The translations under genes were made by a program, and so were the position numbers. Source: Metaphire vulgaris (lineage: Eukaryota; Annelida; Clitellata; Crassiclitellata; Megascolecidae). Taken from it: DNA of 64,000 nucleotides. Below, piece after piece: positions 37,701 to 64,000 of the stretch. Location of the stretch: positions 13,419,682 to 13,483,681 of the forward strand of contig CM030841.1 of assembly GCA_018105865.1 (NCBI GenBank), read 5' to 3'. The notes beneath the pieces were generated by a model. It was not told where the DNA came from, made no database searches, and saw only the letters and a list, made by a program, of their open reading frames with translations. Numbering within the stretch: position 1 is the first letter of the stretch; every line of letters begins with the position of its first letter.

Positions 37701-38645
37701 CTCGTCTTCTTACTAAGCCCCGGGGGTGCACCAGGTTTTCGCCATTCAACCAGCGACAAAGTCGTCGAACACAACGGCGTTTTACCCCCCCGCCCCACCC
37801 GCATCCCCCGTCCCACTCTGAAAAGTCAACACCCGTCTTTGTTCGGCCACGCGTCCTGCCACGTGCCCTCCATCGGGGGTCCGGTATTAAAAGTGGCAGC
37901 TGGCGACACGCGCCGGTCGGCCCCCGTGTCAAGGTTCAACGAGAGACGTAAGGCTCTAACCCCTCCCCCTCCCCCGCCCGGGCCGTGATTCGGAGCGTGC
38001 CGCCCGCCAATTAGGTGATAATGATCTCACGCGTAGTAGACGTTTAGTCGTAAGGAAATTAACTTTAAAAGTCATCGGCAACGACGCTTAGTCAATGTCG
38101 TCGTTTTAGTCATACGATTAAACTTCTATTAGGCCCCCTCCCCACTTTTGAGTGGCTAGGCTAGGAAAGGGGAAATGTAGGCCTATGAGTTGTTTCCACC
38201 TTTTTCATCCAAGTTTACGTCAATGGCTGTAATTAAGTTTTTTTGTGAGTACAACATTATATAGATTACAATTGTCATCGTCACTGTCTTCCATTCTGTT
38301 AGAATCTATGTCTGGGTTTTAGCAACGAGATGAAAAAATGATTATATGTAATTATTATCGAACCTTTTGCATTAACTCGAACCACATGCGATCGTCAGAC
38401 GAAAATTTCAAATTATTTCACTGTGGCGTGGCCCTAAATGAGTTTGAAATATACTGTGTTAACATTTGCCTATATATGTCTTAACAAACCCGCTTTTACT
38501 GAATGTTTTGGCCAAGAAGTCTATTTGATTTTACGTTTGAATACTTAATTACCTACTTCATTACTTACTACTTACTTACTTGCTTACTTGCTTGCTTGCT
38601 TACTATTACCTATTCGTCCCATTATTATCTCAGCATCTTATAATC

Positions 38646-38969
38646 CAGGGGTGTCAAACTCATTTCATATCGCGGGCCACATAAAGGTCTTTGTAGTTGT
38701 CGCTGGCCGGATTTGTACATTACATTAACACGAACTACAGTAGGCCTATTGCACAACACAGTATATAAAAATTTGTGTCTAAATTTGTATTTTATGTCTA
38801 ACATAGGTAAACATTTTAGTTTCATAAACGTACTTTCTGAACACGTCTTAAATAAAGTAACTTTGCTTAAGCATAAATGTTTTTCTTGTATTCAGCCACG
38901 TACACGCGGGCCGGATGAAAAGTTTTCGCGGGCCGTATCCGGTCCGCGGACCGCATGTTTGACACCCCC
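38646..38969. mobile_element. hAT-like element, CAGGGGTGTCAAACTCA family
   Basis: Left CAGGGGTGTCAAACTCATTT, right CATGTTTGACACCCC, with GC-rich subterminal GGGCCGGAT-type motifs. This end sequence is shared by hAT elements in many animals. No target duplication visible. Confidence 0.7.
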
Positions 38970-39539
38970 TATGACGTACGACGTCAGTTGTCAGTTAAAA
39001 GTCATCTTGTTCTTCTCGCATTTTCTATTTTTGTTAATCTACTGCGGTTGCGTCTCTTCGCTTTGCAGCGCACACACACACACACACACAGAGGTAATTC
39101 TCAGATTCATTTGTCAGAACCGCAGTCAGAATTTCACGACAGAATCTTCATTACCTGTCCGCAGCTTTTCACTTTCCTCTTGACTGGTTCAACTTTGTGG
39201 ATTCTCTCTTGCCATTTCCAGCTGTCACATCATTTGAATCACCACAGCGCCAGTCACCGCAAAATGAACCCGAACAATTTTTGTTTTAACAGCGCTGTTT
39301 CCGTTTGTCGTCTGCCGTATCTGGGCTCAAGAGCGCCTGCTTTGTCCGCTTCTCTTTATTAGTTATTCTTTGTTGTATGTCAGCATGCACGTCAACGCTG
39401 TCGCCCCGATTCGTCCCAACGGCCGTTGAAACTCTCGTTTAAGTCCATATTGACCGAATTCTGAGCTGGAAACGAGAGGAACTTTAAGGAAACGATAAAG
39501 ACGAAAGAATTCTTGAAGAAATCTTTACACACAGATAGA

Positions 39540-39733
39540 CAGTGGCGGCTCCACTGGGGGGGGGGCAAAGGGGCCCGTGCCCCCTATTGAGAGCTTGGAC
39601 CCCCCCAGTGGCCCCCTCAGTTGGGACCCTATACTTAATGCTACATACATTAAACAACAAATGGTTGGTCCCCATGATTAGAAGTTGCCACCCCAACGGT
39701 CCCCCAACTTGCCAAATCCTAGAGCCGCCACTG
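39540..39733. mobile_element. hAT-type MITE, CAGTGGCGGCTC family
   Basis: Same family as 22415-22601; perfect 8-bp duplication CAGATAGA. Confidence 0.92.
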
Positions 39734-39832
39734 CAGATAGACGAAAGCAACCGAACAGAAGAAAAAAATCACTTACATGATTATAACTGTACGAATGAAT
39801 CAAAGTTATTCGGTAAACACTTCCTTCTATAG

Positions 39833-40175
39833 CAGCGGTTCTCAACCTTTAAAGAGCCGCGACCCTTTTAATTCAATTCCCCATTATGTGGCGACCCCCC
39901 AACGGTAAAATTATTTTCGTTCACAATGTAAGCTGCTAAAATAATAATGCTACGACAATCAAAATGTTCGAAATCGTTATTATTTAATTGTCTCCATGTC
40001 TATCCTCGAATGACAATTATAGTAAAACAACTAGTACGTCGTAACTACCACTGAGGAAATTTTGCATAATAACAAGAAAAGAGACAACCCAATATTTCTG
40101 ATGGTCTCGGGCGACCCCTGGCAAATCGTCATTCGACCCCCTTGGGGGTCGCGACCCACAGGTTGAGAACCGCTG
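39833..40175. mobile_element. hAT-type MITE, CAGCGGTTCTCAACC family
   Basis: Termini CAGCGGTTCTCAACC / GGTTGAGAACCGCTG with perfect 8-bp duplication TTCTATAG. Confidence 0.92.
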
Positions 40176-40821
40176 TTCTATAGGAAAGATTGATATACTG
40201 CATACTGCATGTCGCCGGCGTTTCGAAACGCGCCGTTACGTGAACGATGTTAAAACACAGAGCAACAGCGTATAGGCCCTATACGGCTTAATCCAGTGGA
40301 ATTCAAAGGAAAAATAGCAGTCTCTATAGACAGGCTGTCCACAGTGGCAATTTCCTTCCAACGATAAAAAGTAAAGGGGATTTCTCAAAAGCGCCTAATT
40401 GAACAGATGGACTTTTCAGACGGAAAGTTCGGAAACCGGTCTCAGAGAGGTAATATCAAGATCAGCAGAACGCTGCATGCCAGAATTATTCGTGTTTGCT
40501 CTTCGATATTAAAACGCTGCGATTGGCAGCTACAAAAGTACGCGAAAGTGAATGCAGTCGTTAATTAAGGCGTTGCTTTAAAATTTCAACGCGCGCAGTG
40601 CACGCCAACAACAACTGTCACGTGTAAACCAAACACCAGATCTTAAAACACCCTTTCACTGATGAGGTCATAAAACGATTCGCACACAGAGATCTCCACG
40701 TTGGCAGGCTGTCCAATGCAAATTCTTGTTCATAATAATTATTATTATTAGCAAGCGCTGAGGTCTATATAGGAACATTACCGTCGCTTATTATAGTAGC
40801 GCTATGACAAGCGTCGTACTC

Positions 40822-40941
40822 TCCTCCTCCTCTTCTTCCTCTTCCTCCTCTTCTTCTTCCTCCTCCTCCGCTCCTCCTCTTCCTCCTCTTCCTCCTCTTC
40901 CTCCTCTTCCTCCTCTTCCTCCTCTTCCTCCTCTTCCTCCT
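40822..40941. repeat. (CCTCTT)n hexanucleotide tract
   Basis: About 20 drifting units of TCCTCT type. Confidence 0.94.
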
Positions 40942-42096
40942 ACTCTTCCTACTGTGTCTGGTTTCCAAGATCGATTGCGGGGCAGGCTACAGATATTAAT
41001 GTCCGTCGAAAACCGTTGTTCGTCTACTATTTAGAGCTCTTTGCTTTTCGTCGGGAATTCCTTTGGCGCCACAACAGCCAATGCCATCTTTAGGTCTAAC
41101 ATCCGCTCGACGAGGACATAAGTAAGTAGTAAAATCTCGTTAACTTCTATAGCGCTTTCAAAGGAAGCACCGAAGTAGCTCCTTATTTCTATGCGCTTAA
41201 TCTCAAAATGAAGTAGCTATAGCCAAAGGTGGGGTCATTCATGCCGGGTCATTTAATCAAAAGGACGAGTGGGTGGGACTTTGCAGCTATGGAGGAAATG
41301 ATTTTTTGAAGAAAAATGATTTTAGCTTAGAAAGAAAAACACGAGGAGATGTTGCAAGATGGGGAGATTGACCAATGATTACCAAATACGTAGAGGTTGC
41401 AATATATTTACAGAAGAAGCGCAGATTTGCGCTTTTGATCACATAAAATTTTAATCAGTTACTGGGAAAAGTTACTTTACAAGTAAAATTACGCGCTATA
41501 TCACGTTAATTATTTCAAAACAGTAACGCGTTGAAGTAACGCGTTACTTTTTTAGCGTATTTTTTTTACCAAGCACTGGTTATTAATGGTTGTTTCGTAA
41601 CGTTTTTCATACTGTAGGCCTATATATTCACGATCCATTTGAATATGTCTGTTAATAAGCCATCGCTAATTCAATAGTTCGATAATGCGTTAATACATGA
41701 TGGCAACAGCTGAAATTCACATCCACTTGACAGCCGAATGGTGTCTTTTCTTCAAAGGTTTTAGGCCTATAGGCTACATTCGCGAAGGAAAAGAAAAAAA
41801 AATCAAGCACTGTCAATAATTCATTCGATCTGAAATGTAAAAATCTGGTATTGAATCGCTGCCTTAGTAGGCCTAAACTCACCTTGAAGAGCGAGACGCC
41901 AATTATTTAGAAAATGCTATTCACTATTTCCTCGATCGTCTCACTCTGAACGTCTGCGAAATGAGTTGAATCAGTTTAGGCGACTCGTAGAATTTATGTA
42001 GCTCCTGTATTCTGTCATCCCGCCAACAGACTTAGTATCCTGCACAGCGACGTTCGGCATACGTCATTCTGAATGCGTCTTCCCAGCCGGCTCAAC

Positions 42097-42299
42097 CAGT
42101 GTTTTATACAGGCCTGTTAGGAGGGGAGATCTCCCCCCCCCAAAAAAAAAACAACTCAAAAATTCTCTCCTCCCCCCAAAAAAACCCCATCACTTACACA
42201 AATTTTGCATTGAACTGCGTCTTCTCCCCTCCAACCAAGTCGATTCCCGAAAGCCTCAATTTCCTCCCGCCAAAGGTCTGGAGTCTGGATAAAACACTG
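42097..42299. mobile_element. hAT-like MITE, CAGTGTTTTATCCAG family
   Basis: Left CAGTGTTTTATACAGGCC, right CTGGATAAAACACTG; flanks GGCTCAAC and CACTCAAC agree in 6 of 8 bases. Confidence 0.75.
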
Positions 42300-42679
42300 C
42301 ACTCAACTAAAGCCATTTCACGGGAAAATTAGACGTTTTAGGCAAACCACTTAGATCATCGCCATCTCGTCTCTCCTCCTCCTCCTCGTCCTCGTCCTCG
42401 TCCTCCTCCTCCGATGGCACAGCTGAGCGCCTTCGATCAACGTTTCGCCTCGGCCTCGGCCGCTTATTAACTGTTGCCGATACCAATGCCTCTCGTCGTC
42501 CGTGTTCGTCCTGCTCTTTAGCCGCCGCCGCCGCCGCCGCCGCTGCTGCTGCTGGTGGTGGTGGTGGTGGTGATGGTGGTGCGTATGCGCCGAGGTCGTA
42601 CAAGTGACGGCGGCGGTCGGCGGCCACGAATGGCGACGAATTTCGATGACGGAACGATGCAAACCTTTCAGTTCGCACG

Positions 42680-42680
<1 letters not shown>

Positions 42681-42713
<33 letters not shown>

Positions 42714-42842
42714 TATATACAGACAGACAGACAAACAGACAGACAGATAGACAGACAGACTGAAGAGGTAGAGAGGGAAAGACTGAGAGAGAGAGCGCGC
42801 GAGTGAAAGAGGGAGAGGGATAAAGACATACAGAAACACACA

Positions 42843-42915
<73 letters not shown>
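42681..42915. repeat. (GACA)n and (GA)n tracts
   Basis: GACA units at 42681-42765, (GA)n at 42846-42915. Confidence 0.94.
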
Positions 42916-42918
<3 letters not shown>

Positions 42919-43103
42919 CTGCAGCTGTTTTAGAATCGATTGACATCGACCGGCATGCTTCGACCATCTGGTTTTTTGTCGGCCGCAGGGGCTCCTTTCT
43001 CGTCGGCGCCGTCGTCGTCGTCGTCTCCTACCCCCGGCCCCGGTTCCAATGTCGCAGACGGTCAATAAATACGATGTCCGTCGCAAAAGAACGAAAACCT
43101 ACC

Positions 43104-43197
43104 TCTCCATCCTTCTCTCCCTCCTTCTCTCCCTCCTTCTCTCCCTCCTTCTCTCCCTCCTTCTCTCCCTCCTTCTCTCCCTCCTTCTCTCCCTCCG
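43104..43197. repeat. 12-bp minisatellite (CTCCCTCCTTCT)
   Basis: Eight near-perfect 12-bp units. Confidence 0.95.
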
Positions 43198-43406
43198 TTC
43201 ACCCGTCGGCACATCAGACGGACGGACGGACGAAGAGAAGGAGAGAGGGAGAGAGAGACAGAGAAGGGTATCAGCACCTACATCGACTCAGACAGTAGAG
43301 GTTCGAGACCATTTATATAGCGTCGACACTGCAAATAATATATGCAATGATTTTCCAGCGGATGGATCTCTGTTCTCGCAGAAGATCAACTGACGCCACT
43401 GTGTCT

Positions 43407-43497
43407 TTTGAGGAAGAAGAAGAAGAAGAAGAAGAAGAAGAAGAAGAAGGAGGAGGAGGAGGAGAGGAAGAAGAAGAAGAAGAAGAAGAAGAAGAAG
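43407..43497. repeat. (GAA)n microsatellite
   Basis: GAA units with a GGA core at 43450-43464. Confidence 0.95.
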
Positions 43498-43851
43498 CTA
43501 CAATCGGAATTCAGCGCGGAAATACAAGAAACTTAAGCATTTGATGACGTTGAAACTGCGGACAGGAAGTCAAATAAGAACATAAAGTCAGCGAATGACT
43601 AAATAAAAGCACATTAATACTGTATTTTAACATGCAACTTAGAAACGAAGCAACGGGATAGACATGAAATAAGTAAGCTTATGCCGTATTATATACAGTG
43701 TGCTGCTTGTATGTAAATATCTATGCATATGATAAACCATAATGAATACTTATGGTGATTGGTGGCTATTGTCGTAAAACTGAAAATTCGTTTGAGCATA
43801 GGCTGTAGATATTATAGAACATCATCACGTGAATTCAAAGTGTGAACTCAC

Positions 43852-44129
43852 CAGGCCTGAGGAGAGGGGGTGCAGCCGGTACATTGTACCGGGGCCCATG
43901 GAGTTTTCAGGGGCCCAGATCCAGTGACGATAAGGTTTTTTTTATTTTATTGTTTTGCTTGTCAGGGTGTTTCTTTGAGAATTGACAACATTTTGTTGCT
44001 TGTCAGGCTGTTTTTGGAGAGTTGATAACGTTTTTTGCTTGTCAGTTTTTCGGAGACTTGATACATTTTTCTTAAGGGCCCGCAAATGTTTTTTTGTTCC
44101 GGGGCCCGGAATTTCTCTCGGCGGCCCTG
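43852..44129. mobile_element. hAT-like MITE, CAGGGCCGCCGAGAG family
   Basis: Inverted relative of 32015-32207 with flanks GAACTCAC and TAACTCAC (7/8). It is longer because the TTTTGCTTGTCAG module is repeated three times. Confidence 0.82.
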
Positions 44130-44896
44130 TAACTCACAATCAGAATGAAAAAAAATCCGAAGCAATCGGTCAATTTTCTCTTATATTCTCTAAAACAATA
44201 TTCTCACGAACGATAAATCACTTACCGTCGACCCTCTCGAGTTTTTTCAACAAAACCGTGCATTCAATCGACTACTTCACTCAATAATAATAATATTCTC
44301 ACAGCGCAACCGACCGGTTTGACGCGCCGAGAGAACAGACAGAATTGTCAAATCGCTCGAGCAGAGTAGCTGCGCTTGCTGACTTTGAACTTTGTATTAA
44401 TAACGACAACAACCGAAGATTGACCGAGTCTACAGTTCAAAATTTCCATCGTGCGTTCAGAGAAACGCGTGATAAATTCAATCACTCCTGACCGAAATTA
44501 TCTGCGAGCAAGCTTGACAAACGCAGTCACACGATCGATCGATCGATCGATATCACTCAAATAAATTCGCCGAAAAAAATCCATCTGTTCTTTTATTTTG
44601 CCGTCAAGCGACGCCGACACAATACGAACGGTACGGCTTCTTCTAATGCAGCGACAATCTAATTCCACTAAGAAATAGCAGTCGGGCATCCAGTGCCAAG
44701 AGATATTTGTACGGATTTACAAAGACTTTCAGAAACTAGATCCTGTAAGGTCTGTATCTGTCTGAATCCCCCATCTGCCGATCGAGAATGCCAATAGACT
44801 GCTTTTGTTCGCCACTACTCACTCAATGGAATCTCGAGTCACAAATTTAATACTTCGGTAGTAAATGCCATTCAAATTTCAAGGATTGGTAATTTG

Positions 44897-44897
<1 letters not shown>

Positions 44898-44945
<48 letters not shown>

Positions 44946-45066
44946 CGCCTTCACCCTACTCCGATAAGAATTTCTCGTCGGTTTGTGCAAATCCCAACAC
45001 TGGCCCTATTCCAACACTGACCCTATCCCAACACTGGCCCTATCCCAACACTGGCCCTATCCCTAA
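44898..45066. repeat. (AT)n and an 18-bp minisatellite
   Basis: (AT)n at 44898-44942; then about four copies of an 18-bp CCCTATCCCAACACTGG-type unit at 44996-45066. Confidence 0.88.
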
Positions 45067-45418
45067 TAGTTGGCCGGGAACCCCCATGCTATGCCAATCA
45101 CCCATCTATCTTACAGACGGCTAAGGCATCGAAATTTCTCACAAATTTATGTGTATTTTTCTATCAATAATTATTTCATTATGTGGGATTTTTAACCAAT
45201 AAATAATTAATTAATGTAATTTTCAAGCAAATACTTTAATCGCGACCCTACGAAAAATGTCGTAAGACTCAGATTCAAAGGCGTTTGACACAATTGATTC
45301 ATATACTGTAGTTTGTTCATGCGAAATAAATGTAATATTTCTATAAAGACCAAGTTATAGCAACAAACCAGGACGAAATATGTGAACAAAGAAAATGACT
45401 TTCTCATTTCTACAACAT

Positions 45419-45585
45419 CAGGGTTTAATCTAGGCCGTTTGCAGGGGGAATTGCCCTTTTCCCCCAGAAATTTCAAATTCCCCCCGGAAAGTTTGGCATA
45501 CTACATCCACTAACAGCAGCCCCCTAGCTGACCTCCCCCGGCCTTGTCAGTTTCATCCCCGGAGTCCAGTCAAGATTAAACACTG
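45419..45585. mobile_element. hAT-type MITE, CAGTGTTTAATC family, 3' of PKG
   Basis: Termini CAGGGTTTAATC / GATTAAACACTG with perfect 8-bp duplication TACAACAT, about 120 bp beyond the candidate PKG polyadenylation signal. Confidence 0.88.
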
Positions 45586-45705
45586 TACAACATTTGAATG
45601 GACATCTAACAACATAAGAAAGGAGAAATGAAGGGATTTATTACAATAATATTATTCAGTCGACGTCGTTAGTTTGAGCGTCATGTTCAAAATCGTACGC
45701 TGTGC

Positions 45706-45711
45706 TTTATT
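45706..45711 (-). promoter_or_regulatory. Candidate polyadenylation signal of PKG
   Basis: AATAAA on the minus strand, about 75 bp after the stop codon. It is the first canonical signal downstream. A transcript end shortly after it would give a very short 3' UTR; other signals farther down are possible. Confidence 0.5.
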
Positions 45712-45784
45712 CCTATAGAGACCAAAAATCCTTCAACTTTCCTACTTGTGAAGAAAACCGAGAAACAAATTATATCCAAATAAA

Positions 45785-63676
<17,892 letters not shown>

Positions 63677-63685
63677 CTTATAGCT

Positions 63686-63700
63686 GCTTACCTGTAAACG
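63686..63700 (-). promoter_or_regulatory. Juxtaposed acceptor/donor (TTTACAG|GTAAGC) before the PKG start codon
   Basis: A pyrimidine-rich acceptor runs straight into a strong donor, with the boundary between 63692 and 63691. It may be the acceptor of the first coding exon, leaving a 15-nt leader before ATG, or a recursive splice point in a longer 5' intron. Confidence 0.5.
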
Positions 63701-64000
63701 TGAGACACGATTTCGATGAACAAAATTTTTCTTCTTCTAAATTTCGGCATGTAAGGAGAAGCGCAGTTTTCTGAATTTTGTTCCAGTGTTGTCCTCAGTG
63801 GGCGGGAAAATAGAAGAGTGGTAGCAACAGTGGCCCAGAGATATCCATGGGTTGGGTTAACCCATGGGTTGGATTGGGTTGGGTTGGATTGGGTTGGGTC
63901 AGAAAACTTACGAAACTGTAATGTATTACAGGATTTCAGAATAGGGCGGTACTTCGACATATATAGCCTATATCGGTCCAAAAGTATACAGTAATCTTGA

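Noticed and set aside
38625..39362. ORFs of 66-156 codons on both strands
   Set aside because: They overlap the CAGGGGTGTCAAACTCA element and a (CA)n block, with no domain or exon borders.
42351..43060. CpG-rich stretch as the PKG promoter
   Set aside because: PKG is on the minus strand with its 5' end at 63.7 kb; this stretch lies beyond its 3' end.
42307..43086. 259-codon minus-strand ORF with Ser/Leu, Arg and Glu runs
   Set aside because: Built from (GA)n, (GACA)n and CTC-type repeats, with no recognisable domain or splice context.

Overview
The window is nuclear DNA from an animal, most likely a marine invertebrate; I cannot name the phylum. The signs are a 17-exon intron-rich gene, very dense microsatellites ((AT)n, (GA)n, (GACA)n and several trinucleotides), many short hAT-type non-autonomous transposons with 8-bp target duplications, and a chromodomain Ty3/gypsy LTR retrotransposon. 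There is no operon structure, no CRISPR array and no prokaryotic signal.

Right side (45.8-63.7 kb, minus strand): a complete gene for a type I cGMP-dependent protein kinase (PRKG1 / Drosophila foraging family). I reconstructed 17 coding exons from splice sites and reading phase. They join without a break into 674 codons plus a stop: N-terminal coiled coil, pseudosubstrate-like ISAEP segment, two cyclic-nucleotide-binding domains (CNB-A, CNB-B), an AGC-type kinase domain and an acidic tail. One intron uses a GC-AG boundary. Almost every intron carries a transposon or a long microsatellite, including an ~800-bp (AGTC)n array next to an acceptor and a 53-bp-arm inverted repeat.

Middle-left (13.6-22.1 kb, minus strand): an 8.55-kb LTR retrotransposon with ~925-bp LTRs that differ by one base in my read-through. 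It has zinc-knuckle gag, aspartic protease, reverse transcriptase, RNase H, DD35E integrase, GPY/F module and a C-terminal chromodomain. The coding part is broken by many frame changes although the LTRs are almost identical. At 25.95-28.21 kb lies a second, decayed DNA transposon with 140-bp terminal inverted repeats and a broken plus-strand protein I cannot assign to a named superfamily.

Other gene candidate: at 35.03-35.46 kb (minus), inside a GC-rich stretch, there is a probable first coding exon of a secreted or membrane protein with an LRRNT-like cysteine cluster and a signal peptide partly encoded by an ATG microsatellite.

The remaining sequence (about 0-13 kb, 22-26 kb, 28-35 kb, 36-45 kb) holds no gene I can support. 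It is a patchwork of MITEs, several nested in one another, LINE fragments, a tRNA-derived SINE-like head and microsatellites. The most unusual pattern is a ~20-bp internal module (GACAAGCAAAAAAGGTCATC and variants) shared by MITE families whose termini differ.
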